Positions 21,461 to 32,507 are shown, counted from the first letter of the stretch. The stretch: 64,000 bases of DNA from Takakia lepidozioides (GCA_030704615.1 CM060731.1:58758756-58822755), one strand, 5' to 3'. Notes: generated by a model from the letters alone, not told the origin. Made by a program: numbers and translations.

Positions 21461-22608
21461 TCACCGGCTCGCCCCCACTCGCTGCCTGTACCGTCTCGGT
21501 AGCAGAGAGACCGTCAAGGGAAGTGCACTCCGCACTCTACGTTGCTCAGCCATAGCCAAGCTGACAATCCAGGTCAAGCAATTGAGATCCATTGCTTGCC
21601 CCAACACCTGACGACGTGATGCCTCAGAAAGAGAAGGCACCGCCGTGGTCCCAGTGGAAAACCCCATAGCCCGCTCTCGCTCGTCGGCATTAGGCTCCAC
21701 TAACTGCTGCAACTGAGCATCCCACAGGAGGCCAGGTCCACCATCCCGAAAAGCATGGGATCCTGGGAAGCTGAGCAGTGTAGGTAATGCTGCTCGTGGT
21801 TGACCCACCCTGTTGACCACTGCCAAAGGCGAACGGTCATCGTGTCTCACACGTTGAGACTGCCTTCCTGTGTCCAAAATGCCATCCACGGTGAGGTGTG
21901 CTGGCCGCTGCACCCCATCAAATGCACGCTTGAGCAGTGCGGGTGGCATCAAGTTAGTCCACCATAGTCGTGGACGATGAGCCCGTGACCCCACTGCAGC
22001 TGCATCCAGCAATACTGCTGACCCAAGCCACGACCGGACTTGATGCACACTGGCCATCACCCTGGCCCGAGAATCACCCATCAGTGGCACATTCTCCAAG
22101 ATGTATGCCGGAGATACAGCCTGATGAAGCTGCAAGTGGCGCAAAATCCGCACCATCTCCCAAAACAGACCCGTCCTCGAGTCTCGCAATCCATTGCCAT
22201 GCCCGGCTGATGAATGCCCTTGGCAGGGCCAACCTGCCACTACCAGATCAATGGAGCCAACCCGCTCCAAATCCTGCGCCCCCAGCAACGCAATGTCTGC
22301 TGGCAAGGCCTGCTGATATCCACGAACTGCAGACACGGCAACAACTCAGGGTGCTGCTGCACCATCTGAGCAACATGGCGCAGTGAGACGCGTCGTGCAG
22401 TCTCATCCCTCTCCACATACAGGTAACGTCGAACTCGTACACCTGCCTGCAGCACTGCAGCCAATCCAGTGCTGATCCCGCCAAATAAGTCCAGAAGGCA
22501 TATGCCTTCATCCGGTCGCTGCCAACAAAGAGGTGTGGTGTCCAATGGCGACAACTGAGGTGGCCCTGGTACAATCACCGCACTCTCCTCTCTCTCCTGA
22601 CGGTACAA
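21461..22608 (-). pseudogene. DNMT3-like cytosine-5 DNA methyltransferase inside the retrotransposon
   Basis: All main C5-methyltransferase motifs are in order on the minus strand: motif I LLDLFGGISTGLAAV (about 22,495), motif II VERDE, motif IV LVVAGWPCQGHSSAG with the catalytic Cys at 22,225-22,223, motif VI AYILENVP (Glu at about 22,096), motif VIII RAHRPRLWWTN, and motifs IX-X with DERERAMGF, RRQVLGQAM and NCLTWIVSLAM. The FWEMVRIL and AHRxR patterns resemble the DNMT3/DRM branch. One frameshift near 22,315 splits the frame between motifs II and IV; a TAG at 22,617-22,615 separates it from the protease in the same frame. It is about 380 residues, catalytic domain only (no PWWP, ADD or BAH). 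It sits between protease and RT, so it was probably made as part of the polyprotein. It could methylate the element's cDNA or host DNA. Confidence 0.88.
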
Positions 22609-22614
22609 AAGCTT

Positions 22615-23470
22615 CTACCCAAGCTTGTTGCACCCGTCCATCAGCAGCGTGCTGCAAATCCTTGCTCGTACCCCACAACGGAGTGTGAGCAACCATGGCA
22701 GGCAACTCCGCCGTACCATGCATGTCACCTGCTCTGCTGGAGGTGGCACATCCTCTGCATGGGCATTGCCTTCCAGCAACTCTCCAGGCCACTGAACTGC
22801 AGCTGTGAAGGCGGCTAGTGTTGGCATCTTGCCCCGCTGAGCAGCTGCAATACCCCCAATGAATGTCACAGGGAGCTGTGCACGGCGACCATCCCCTGAC
22901 TGCCATCCAGGCCTGTAGGATGCTGACTCCTCCCAGAAATCCAGGGTGAAGCCCATGGGGTATAACACTGCCCCACCAACGAGGACATCGTAAGAGACCG
23001 CGTCTGTCACAATGGCCTTGGCTCGCATCACTGAGCCATCTACAGGATGATCCGGCTGCAGTCTAATAGCCAACTGATGCCGTGTCATGCCGCGAGCCTG
23101 CTCTGATCCTCCCAGAGATGTCTGTATCTGGAAAGGACAAGGCTCCATATCCGCCTCCATGAGGCCCAAACCTGCAATAGCAGCTCTGCCCAACATCAGT
23201 GGCTGAGCTCCTGAGTCCAACAAGACCCGCAGTGGCCGGTACTTCTTGCCTGCCGGTCCACTCAAAGTGAAAATGCCTCCCTGGTTGTCTAACAAGACAA
23301 CTCCAGGTGTCACCATGGCGCGCTCAAAGGCTGGCCTAGCTGGCAGCTCCGTCAATCTGGCAGCTGCAGCTTGCCAGGGCGCTGTCGTGGCAGTCTTGAC
23401 CCTCAAATCCGAGGATCCCTCTGCCACTACACCTTCCACTAACTCCGCAGAAGATGAAGTGACCTCTCCA
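22615..23470 (-). pseudogene. Retroviral-type aspartic protease of the element
   Basis: The frame runs from about 23,470 (EVTSSSAELVEG) to the TAG at 22,617-22,615. The active-site region reads RPLRVLLDSGAQPLMLGR (DSGA in place of DTGA), followed by a beta-strand-rich region with DAVSYDVLVGGAVLYPMG, equivalent to the family's conserved Ile/Leu-Gly segment. It lies one frame away from gag, so gag to protease requires a frameshift. A copy is present at 42,173-42,666. It is expected to cut the polyprotein, including release of the methyltransferase. Confidence 0.8.
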
Positions 23471-25462
23471 CTCTCGTAGAGTGTTTGCTGCTAGTCTGAA
23501 CACTGCAGCTGGTCTCACTCCCGGCGTCGCAATCATGGTCCCGAGAACAGTGGGGCTTGACACACAGAGGTGGCTGCTCCCATAACACACCGGCTGCACT
23601 AGCCTTGGTAGTAGGTGTCAGTGCTGCACGGGTAGCTCTCCCCAATGGCATAGTAACCTCCGCCTCGGTAACAGTCGGGCGAGAACTAGGTGCCATGGAT
23701 GGCGTTGACACTGTCTCCGCCAAGGTGAATGACTGAGGCAGCCTTGCCTGACGGCTTGCCTCCCCACGTTGTGGATCCAACTCCACCTCTGCACCTCGTG
23801 GCTCAGGAACTCGTGTTGCTCCTCGAGTCACGGCTGCAGCAGACTCCACCTGCTCTAATGGTAGTGCTGCTCCGCACATGAATCCCATTCCGCCCATATC
23901 TCCTCCCTCAGGAGCAGGAGGTGGGCCATCCCGCCTGGGAGCCGGTACCGCCTGAGCTATAGCCATGGCAGCGAGCCTCTGCTCTAGCTGCTGAAGCCGA
24001 TTGGCCATGCCTTGGTCAACACCCTGACCTCCGCGTCCTTGGCCATGTGGAGCTTGCCCTTGGCCTGCACCTCGTGCCCGACCACCTCGTCCTCTTTGGG
24101 CTGGTCCACCTCGCCCCCGGCCACCATTGTTCCCTTGGAACTGGCCTGGGCGCAACTCAGGATGCAAGTCATAACACTGGGCATCTCCATGCCCATACTT
24201 GCCACAATGCCCACACTGCAACTGTGCAGGCTGTGCTTGTGCCGGCCTTCTTCTGCCACTCTCTGGGCAATCTCTCTTGACATGGGGTCCTCCACATGTC
24301 CAACATATCACCCCTGGTTGCTGTTGGCCTGCAAAAGATGCCACGGGCCTCTGCACCTGAGGTCCCCTGTAAGCTCCATGAACTTGGGCTGGGCAACCTT
24401 GCCCCCCTGACCACGCTGTTGGGCAGTCCCTTGTGCTTGTGGGCTGACAACTGTGCCCCGTACAGGCATGTCCTTGCCAAATCCAATTGTAACAACTCGT
24501 TCCTCCACCATGTTGAGCTCAATCCGTTCAGCCAGCAGAAACACATCTGCTAATGTGGGTTGGGCTGCTTGTAACTGGGTTGCATCTCGCACCCTTCTCT
24601 TGAGCTCCTTGTCCAGAATTCCATACCAAACTGGATTTCCTGAGCTTCAGTAACCCCTTGGGTCACACTTATCAAGCGCCTCATACGAGTGTACGCCTCT
24701 CGCAGGCTCTCACTGGGTTTGCGCTGGAAGTCTTGCAAACTTCGCAGCTTCTCTGTCCGTACACCTTGGTAGTTCCTCCGCAACTCCTGGAAGAACTCCA
24801 CCACCGGTTGAATCTAGGCACATGTGTTGTAGCTGTGGCAGGAGGAGTAGTAGCACCTTCTGAACTGGTACCACCTGCAGAAGTACCAGCACTACCTGCT
24901 CCACTACTAGTGCTGGCAGTGGGAGCTATTGGTACTGATGCAGCTACTGGTCGCGTCATGCCTCGAGTAATGGAGATGTAGTCAGGTGACCAATACATCC
25001 TCCACTCCTCATCTCTGCTTCATGTCCTCGCCTGAACTCGTGGTAATCGTCCATAGGCGGGCCTTCCAAATGCTGGAACAGTCCCTTCCATGCCATGAAT
25101 GGGGTGAATAGATGTGGATTGCGCATCTGCTGCAAATCACACCAGCTGTCGAACTCCTGGATAAAGTCATCCAACTCGATTGTGCCCACAGCTCCAGAGT
25201 ACCTACGAGGCCCCTTGGTAGCTCCATACATCTCCTCCATGTCGTCCCACAACAATGGCGAATGAAAGTGCACACCTGTTGATGAAGCCTCCGAGCCTGT
25301 GTCTGACTCTACAGTAATTGAGGGTGGCGGTGAAGGTGGTCTGAACCGAATACCTCGTCTTGTGAACCCACTCTCACTGTTACTGCCTGTAGCCGTACTC
25401 CCCTCAAAACCCTTGGGTAACTCCGTAATGACACTCACAATGTGCACCTCCTCCAGTGACAC
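23439..25462 (-). pseudogene. gag with two zinc knuckles
   Basis: The N-terminal part from 25,462 (MSLEEVHIVSV) has a Pro/Ser-rich segment and WDDMEEMYGATKGPRRYSG. The capsid-like part EFFQELRRNYQGVRTEKLRSL...LREAYTRMRRLISVTQG lies near 24,800-24,660, and the C-terminal part carries zinc knuckles CWTCGGPHVKRDC (about 24,300) and CGHCGKYGHGDAQC (about 24,205), then an Arg/Gly-rich run that may bind RNA. Frameshifts near 24,990, 24,820, 24,620 and 24,350 divide it. The same capsid and knuckle sequences appear in the second copy at 49,107-49,839. Confidence 0.82.
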
Positions 25463-25971
25463 TATAAGGCTCTAGTACTAATCTAATAGTGACACGGGTG
25501 GGCACCTGTTGCAGTCTAAGGGTCATATCCCAATGGCTCAGGGCACCTGCACCTGCATCCACCGCAAGAACTCCTATGGTTGGCTGGTCATCAACCCAGC
25601 CTCACCATAGAAGAAACACTGGTGGTCTTGCTGGTCATCACTCCAGCCTCACCACCGACAGCATACTCTAGGATTGACCGGTGATCAAATCCGGCCTAAT
25701 CCCTATGAAAGCAAGCGCCCACACAAAACCAACATGGCGCACAGTCAAGCATGCAGGTGTTGGGGGGGATCCAAACACCGAAATCAAAACATCAACACCC
25801 CACACCAAAATCCAGCAGCAACGCTGATCCTGCAGAATATCCCAGCCCAAACCCCGGACTGACTGGCCTCCACCAAGAGAGGCTTTGGCAACTACAAGTA
25901 CAAGGTAATGAAAATAGTACAGAGATGGAGGGGAAGAATAGAAGCCCGCCCAAGCAAGATCTAATCCTGAT

Positions 25972-26719
25972 CTATGCTATCAACTTCCAGACTTCTCTCA
26001 AAGTGCCTCGCTCTGCTAGATGGTAAGGTGTAGGAGGTATATCTATGTCCAGAAACCTGCCACTAACCTTGTCCCAAGCTACAGTAGCTCGCTCTAACCA
26101 ACCCTCCTCCTCTTTCTGCCAGGTAGAGACAAAGCAACACTCTGCTATCTCCCGCTCACTGAACACTAAAGAAAACAAAGGTAGGGTCTGATAGTCTCTC
26201 AACTCGAAAGCTTGAGACGATTGCGGGTGTCTTCATTGCGAATGACTGCATCGCCTTCAACAGAACAAACTTGTCCTCGCTAATGAACCCCCGCTCGTGG
26301 TTGCCTTGTGCAGAGCGTGTCCGACTGCAACACTGTCTAATTGCACAAACTTGTGCAGCTCCTGCTCCTCTGCTCCAGTACACCACGGCCTTGTGGCTGA
26401 ACACCTTGGTCCCCGGGGCTGTCTTTGGCTGTGTTCCAAGCCTAGCTTTCACCCACTTTGGTATTTCACCTACAGCTGCAGAACTGCTGGCTCCAACAGA
26501 GTTCTGACTGTCCAAGGCGATATTGAGGCCCTCAATGCCAACTACAGCAGTCTGTTGTCTACTGCTAATGCCTGACTCCCAGTATGCAATCAACTCGTCC
26601 AACTGTTCTCCACTCAAATCAGTCTGAGTTCCTTGGGAAACATAAATCGTGTCCCCTTGTGTGCACAGACTAAGAGAAGAGACCTGCCCTTCAATTACGT
26701 CCTCATTTTCCCCAGCCAT
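25972..26719 (-). pseudogene. ORF1 upstream of gag, unknown function
   Basis: From ATG 26,719 (MAGENEDVIEGQ) the frame runs 187 codons with an acidic N-terminus and GEIPKWVKARLG; near 26,190 a shift continues in the frame SLVFSEREIAECCFVSTW to a stop at 25,972. The joined length would be about 245 residues. I recognise no domain. It may be the N-terminal part of gag (the gap 25,470-25,970 has stops in all frames I checked) or a separate accessory protein. There is no transmembrane or coiled-coil signature. Confidence 0.4.
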
Positions 26720-29015
26720 GCATGGAGTACATCCACCAATTTGTCTCTCATATAGACCAGCACAGGTTCTAGAGACAGGATTGTGGATCTTTCATGGCAC
26801 TCTCACACTCTAAAAATTCCATAGATTTTTAGCAGAGTCCCCAAAGCAGAAACCAGGTTTAGATAGGTAGATTTCCCCTTTCTGCAGCTATCCCCCAAAA
26901 ACTGGGTCAACCAGAGTCCATTTGACAAAGATATGATGAATTTGGCTCCAAATCATTCAAATTAGATTAAAAAGGGGTTTTTTTTTTTTTTTAAAGGTTT
27001 TCAAGTTTAACAATTTAAAGTTACACCCAAAATGTCTGGTAACTGGTTCCCGGTTCCCTAAGTTCTATATGGCATCCTAGGTTCCCTGGCCACGTGCCTG
27101 CTGTTCCCCTCCATTTCATTTGAGTTCAACAGCTCACCATGCTTTGGAATCCCAACCGTCTTCTACCACAAACCATGGTGACGATGGAGGTCGTGGAGCT
27201 CATTTCCCCTTAGCAACACTTCACCTTGGCACCCTCACAAGTTTCATTGAAGTAAAGTTGGCAAGCAAGTTCCTGCAAAGCCTGCCCCACACACCAGCTT
27301 AGCAGTGTCCAAATTGAGTGATCCCCAGCTGGGACCTTTCTTCAAGCCTGTCGGCTATGTGGAAACCCAGCTGCAGTGCACGGAAGTACGCGTGCCTCGA
27401 CCACTCGGCAATGTGCCTGGCTTTGTGGCAGATCTGTCCTCTGATCCTTGCTTACTAGCAGGGCTCTCAAAACCCCAAAGAACTGTTGTCCACTGGCTTC
27501 AAGTCCGAGAGCTAGCTGATCAATCTGTGTGGCAGTGAGTAGGGCTACGGTTCCAAAGACAATATAGAGAACCGATCACGGAGGATGGCTGTTTAACCAT
27601 TCTAAGCACCTTGCCAGCTGCAAGGGAAAAACCCCAACTTTCCTCCTTCCCTACCCTGCTTAGAAAGAGCAACCTAAGCTGCTGACAGTAAGAGCCTCTT
27701 TCCGAGGAGAAACCAAGACTCTTACGTCATTCAACCACTAGGGGTACAATCCAGTTCACCATAACCGAGTCAGTAAATATCCTCCCTGACAGACTCCTTC
27801 ACGTTCTACATAAAGCATATTGCCAAAGCTGCAGTCGCACCATTGTGAAGGATCTTTAAAGAACTCCAGTCAGCGCTGTTCCATGCTCCAGTGCTGACCT
27901 ACATGCCAGATATTCAAAAGGGCCCCTTCTTCGACCAGATTACTAGGTGCTGGTCAAGCCAAAAGACAATTCACGGTGCATAGAATACCCGCACACAGAA
28001 ACAGCGAAGTGTTATGACCTAGTCTTGTTGGGATCCCTGAAGGCTTCGTAGGAGGCGTAGCTACCACTTGGAAGGGACTCTGCACTTGGGCCTTGACAAG
28101 TAGGATCCCGCTTTCAACTCCATAACCCAGTCCTTAATCTGGTCAGCAAGCAAGCAGTTAGCAAGCAAGCATCACGCATCAGTGAAAACCATAATCTGCT
28201 GCTCCATTTGAGTACATCTCTCAACCCCTCTCTACAGTCCCCCAACATTACCAATCACATTCTGCTCGTCCGCTGCCTCCCCAGCACCACAAGATGTGGA
28301 AGGCTTGTTCTGCACCCTCGGTTCTTGATCCAAACAAAAACAACTGATGAACAAAGTGTTTCCATAAAAACAACGGAACAACAGATGGGAGAGATGGTGC
28401 ATCCCTGCGCCCCGCCATCCAGCGCGCTCTGCTTCTCGTTCGACCTTCACTACTCACACCATACACGAGTGCGCAACGCCGAGACCCGTCGACAGCACGT
28501 CCGGAGACTCCGCACAGGGGCAAACAGCAACACAGATGCAGGCAGACAGTTCAGTGGTCACTGCAAGACCCCATCACCAAGGACTTGGGCCAACTTGACC
28601 AATTTCTACACTCATGCCAACCTGGTTCTTGACAAGCTACCGCTCCCGCCAAGTAAAACCATCAGCGCTACAGGTCACGGTGAATCCAGCAATATGCCTG
28701 CAAGCCAGAATGGGCTACAAGCCAATGGCCCTTCTTGAGCTGCAACACAACGGACCACACAAGTTGGGCACGACTGGCCTACTGGGTGCTCAGCCTGCCC
28801 CAGCGCTCAGGCAGCAGGCTACTAGGGCCCCCGCGCGCACCCGCCACCACAAAACAGGGATAACTACACCCTGATCACCACCAACGCCCATGTGTAAACA
28901 ACAAGCGCAAACCCATGGCAACAGCAGGACTAGATGGGCTCCTGCCCCAAGTTATATATTATAATAGTGTTAAAAGAACATTGTATCTAGCTTAGCACTA
29001 GAAAACTAGATAGGT
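26720..29015 (-). other. Long leader of the element
   Basis: About 2.3 kb between the primer site and ORF1. There is no supported coding region on the minus strand; a T-run (16 T) lies near 26,978-26,993. Around 27,830-27,905 the minus strand resembles the DNA found upstream of the PPR genes at 58,300 and 63,870 (AAGGATCT...AAGAACTCC...TCTATGCT...GGCCTGCAT), which suggests capture of a host fragment. The rest shows nothing I can name. Confidence 0.4.
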
Positions 29016-29029
29016 TCATCTCTCTCGAG
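29016..29029 (-). promoter_or_regulatory. Candidate self-primer site
   Basis: Directly next to repeat B, the coding strand reads CTCGAGAGAGATGA. It is the perfect 14-nt complement of TCATCTCTCTCGAG inside B (29,224-29,211). In Tf1-type elements the first bases of the transcript pair with a site at the 5' LTR border and prime reverse transcription. No TGG-type tRNA primer site is present here. Confidence 0.55.
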
Positions 29030-29376
29030 TGATAAGCAAGCTAAGGTCACACACGATGCAAAGCATGAAAACCAAACCATCACTCTTAGAAATAGAAGTC
29101 GAGCCAGGGGCACCCCAAGCTATGGGGACTCCACCCCACAACAACCTACACTCCCATCATGAGTACACTCAGATCTAAACGCATGCAGGAGCTCGGTCGC
29201 GCAGGCTCAACTCGAGAGAGATGAGCTGCGCGACTGCCGCTCTCGTGAAGATAAGACAGACCAGGTGTCAAACTAAACTTGACACCTGATTTAACACTTG
29301 ACCTAACTCCAAGTGTTAAATACAAATAACTAGTTTTATTCTAGCTGTTTTCACACTGTGCTTATTTAGCTTGACA
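29030..29376 (-). repeat. 5' copy of repeat B (LTR-like)
   Basis: 347 bp, TGTCAAGC...CTTATCA on the coding strand, followed outward by CATT. If transcription starts near 29,224, U3 would be about 152 bp; no strong TATA box is seen there, and the start context CTCATCTC is only roughly initiator-like. Confidence 0.9.
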
Positions 29377-29380
29377 CATT

Positions 29381-31784
29381 CTTGAAAAGAAATTTATGCC
29401 ATCATAGATTTCTGAAGGACTTGTCACTCTCATTTTCAAGAAGGGAGACAGGGAGGATCTGGCCAACTACCACCCTATCACCCTGTTGAATTCCACCTAC
29501 AAAATTATAGCAAAGGCCCTTGCATTGAGGCTGCAACCTCTGCTGCCAAAGATGATAAGGAAAATCAAACAGGCTTTCTCAAGGATCGCATGATTCTAGA
29601 CAACATACTTCTGGCACATGAGGCCCTACACAGAGCTCAAGTGAACAATCAACCTTTGGCATTTCTTATGCTAGATTTTGAAAAGGCATTCGACTCCATA
29701 GATTGGACATTTCTGATAGGAGCCTTGGAGAAGACAGGGCTTGGGGGGCCCTTTCTTTCTTGGGTTCAGATCCTGTTGCACTTGGCCTCCAGCAGAGTGA
29801 TGGTAAACGGTGTGGTCTCCAAGAGTTTTCCAATTTCTAGATCGGTTAGACAGGGGTGCCCCTTGGCCCCATTTCTATTTTTAATGGTTGCAGACTCCCT
29901 GGGTCACTTGCTTGACCACCGAGTGGACATCATTGGGCTACACCTGCCAACACTCATACCGGAGATGCTCAAATTGTCCATGTACGCATATAACACAGTT
30001 TTGCTGCTTGACAATTCCACCACAAGCAATATTGATAGAGCTCTTCATGCGTTGTGCACCTTTTGCCTGGGTTCTGGGCTGAAGATAAACTGGAAAAAAT
30101 CAATAGGGATTCTGTCCCAGCTGCAAAAGGGCTTAGGTGTGACACATTGTCAATCCTGGGGAGCTAACATCGGCTTGAGGTGGTTGCAAGAGGGGGAAAC
30201 GCACACTCTGCTAGGGCATAAGATGGGATTAAACATGACGCAGCAGAGTAGAATGACGGAGGTGCTGGAAAAATACAAAAGAAAACTGGCATTCTAGTGC
30301 TCTGCAATGCTCTCAGTTGTAGGGAGGGCCCTTGTAGCCAACTGGTTCTACAGGCTTCATTGTGGTTCTTCGCTGCAGTATGGAACCCAGACTCAACTAT
30401 GCTCAAGGAGATTAAAGCCCTCATGCGCAACTTCATTTGGGGAGCCACCAAAGTCACACAAGTGAGAAAAACACTACTCTCATGGGATCAACTATGCCAA
30501 AAAAAAACCGAGGGTGGTCTGGGAAAAATCGACCCTACAGCTCAGATAAATGCCTTGCTAGCAAAATGGATTCCCAGAGCCATCGCCTCGGCCATCACGC
30601 ATAGAAACTCCCCTTGGAGTAAGCTCATTCAACCTTACCTGATGGGCTCAGTGCCAAAAACATCTAAACTTTGGGCTCAATCACTTAGATGGATTGTTCA
30701 AGGCAAAAACGCAGCAGTGGCTCTTGGCTCCAGACCTTGGCAATCTATTTGGAGAGCCTGGCAAAGCATCAGGGGTAACCTTACCCAAAGAATGCCAGCC
30801 AGCTGGCAGGAATGTCTTCGGCCTATTTGCAAACTACAACATGGACTCTGCTGTCTTGCTCACGCAAACCAGGCGCAAACCCCTCGCTGGGCTTTCTGGG
30901 AGGGGCAGGGTTTCACTCACATTGCAACAATGTGCTCGGGGGAAAATTTCCTTACAGAAGAGGCCATATCATGAACCTTTGGCAGGAGGAGATCCAGGGC
31001 CTGAGGCACTTTCCTGGCCAATATCCTGCAATACATGACCCCACTGCTAGAGCAACAAGCTCAGAATTGGATGGCTCCTGTCTGGATGGCTTGCAACAGA
31101 GACAATGAAAAGACAGTGATACTGGTCATAGAAACTCATGGACCAATGACATTTGGACTGGGGTTTCACACAGATTGCGAGGGTGACCTCTCTTATACAG
31201 GGATGGTGGAGGTTCCTAAAACAAACTTGTTCCACATACGGGTGCTTGATGGCAAAGGAAATGCCAACCCCTTGCTACCTCAAGGGATGGAGGCTCAATG
31301 GGCCCGTCACAACGGAATCCATAGAACATTGTCTGCTGTCCTGCAATCTTTCAAGTAGAATTTGGGGCTGGTTCTCTCGTTCTACTCTCATCGGGCTTCT
31401 TTCCCAACCCCTTCTCCTCCATCTCTACTGCTTTTAAATTTCCTGCCTGGTCTAACAATGAGTGTTTGCCCAGTGTGGAACACTCTTGGAGCCCACACCT
31501 TGTGGAATCTATGGAGAGCCAGATGCAATTGGGTTTATGAGGGAAAAGTCCCTAGGGGCAGATCAATCTTCTTTCACATATATTTTGATCTATTAACTGA
31601 GGGGCGAAAAGTGTGGGACACTGATTGTGCAGCTCTTCCCAGAACTTCGGAGCAACGAGGGAGGAAGCTGCTTCAAGATTTCGCCGACTCCTGGGGCACA
31701 AGCAACTTGCTGAGCTCCAGTCTTCCCAACATGCGCTTTACCTGGAATCAATCAATCCCCCCTCAATGGGAAGTCCCCTGGTGA
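29381..31784 (+). pseudogene. LINE ORF2, reverse transcriptase and zinc-binding tail
   Basis: RT signatures: GLVTLIFKKGDREDLANY, NQTGFLKDR-like text with a small deletion near 29,570, LMLDFEKAFDSIDW (motif A), and SRSVRQGCPLAPFLF (motif B). The catalytic motif C reads AYNT at about 29,985 where ADDT is expected, so both metal-binding Asp are lost. Later frames give the thumb region and a zinc-binding end (TESIEHCLLSC) near 31,310-31,350. Stops at 30,295 and 31,356 and shifts occur. Confidence 0.85.
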
Positions 31785-32288
31785 TGGAGACGAGGTAGAT
31801 TTCAATTGGAGGCATAAGAAAAGTCGAAATCCTAAATTTAGAACTCAGCTCAAGTTCTAAAGTACTGAACCTGTCTTCACATTGCCACTGCAGATCTTCT
31901 CCAACTCCTTGTCTTCTCAGCTCGTCAACTCCGGATCAGCTCCGCACCTCATCTTCGCAAGACCTTCGTGCTCTTATCTCTAGGAGTAGCTAGCTACCTC
32001 TCCAATCTTGACCGTTCTTGGAACAATGCATACAAGTCTCTCTTGTATAGAACTTTCTTACTGCTCTTTCATCCTGCCCTAGCATAGCATGTTATCTCTC
32101 TCGCAACCTCTGCTTTACCACTATTCACTCCCTCCCTATCTACTGTTAGCAAGTTCGCTACGGCCACGGGATGTTCCCCCTTAGGAAGCCTTCAGAGCCT
32201 TTTGGGTGGTTATTTTTTCCACCAATGTGACATCATTCTTTTTAATTAATTTGACTGAAAGGGCCTCTGTCCCTTTCCCAAAAAAAAA
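31785..32288 (+). other. LINE 3' untranslated region and A-tail
   Basis: Pyrimidine-rich sequence ending TGAAAGGGCCTCTGTCCCTTTCCC followed by nine A (32,280-32,288). AGGGCC...CCCTTT can pair as a small hairpin just before the tail. This is the 3' end of the LINE described above. Confidence 0.6.
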
Positions 32289-32507
32289 CTTCAGTCTGTA
32301 AGCAACCGTAAAGGATACCTAAGTGCCAAAGTATTTGAACAAACGATTGAAACCTGAAAAGACGCAGCATAGCTACCGGTATGTGCAAGACAAGACGTCG
32401 CATCTGTGCATCAGTCACTCGCTCAGGTCTCCATGATATCTGCCACACTCGATTGCTCCACTGCCTGCCACACAGACACAAGTGCAAGATGGAGACTACC
32501 CCATAGA

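Larger units (their letters stand above)
17346..29376 (-). mobile_element. Ty3/gypsy-type element with DNA methyltransferase, PHD finger and split direct repeats
   Basis: A 12,031-bp insert in the LINE. Minus-strand order: repeat B (29,376-29,030), 14-nt self-complementary primer site, long leader, ORF1, gag, protease, cytosine-5 methyltransferase, RT/RNase H, integrase with terminal PHD, polypurine tract, A2, GC, repeat B, A1. The two B copies differ by one inserted base, so insertion is recent. Gag, DNMT and RNase H nonetheless carry frameshifts, so it was either mobilised in trans or the assembly has small errors. Known precedent, from memory: retrotransposon-borne DNMTs are published for dinoflagellates and charophyte algae; a land-plant case with this end structure is not known to me. 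Confidence 0.88.
10918..32288 (+). mobile_element. L1-like LINE, split by two later insertions
   Basis: Three plus-strand blocks form one non-LTR element: endonuclease 10,918-11,661, endonuclease/RT linker 16,589-17,345, and RT through tail 29,381-32,288. Reading from 17,345 straight into 29,381 (one copy of the repeated CATT removed) keeps the frame (MANDI then LEKKFM), so the larger insert was precise. The 3' end is a short A-run after CTTTCCC at 32,279-32,288, as expected for target-primed insertion. A flanking target duplication was not identified and the 5' boundary is uncertain. It is dead: several stops and an altered RT catalytic box. Confidence 0.8.

Noticed and set aside
22615-22617. 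TAG between protease and methyltransferase as a readthrough site
   Set aside because: Same frame on both sides, but the following AAG-CTT does not match the CARYYA context, and no second copy is available for comparison.
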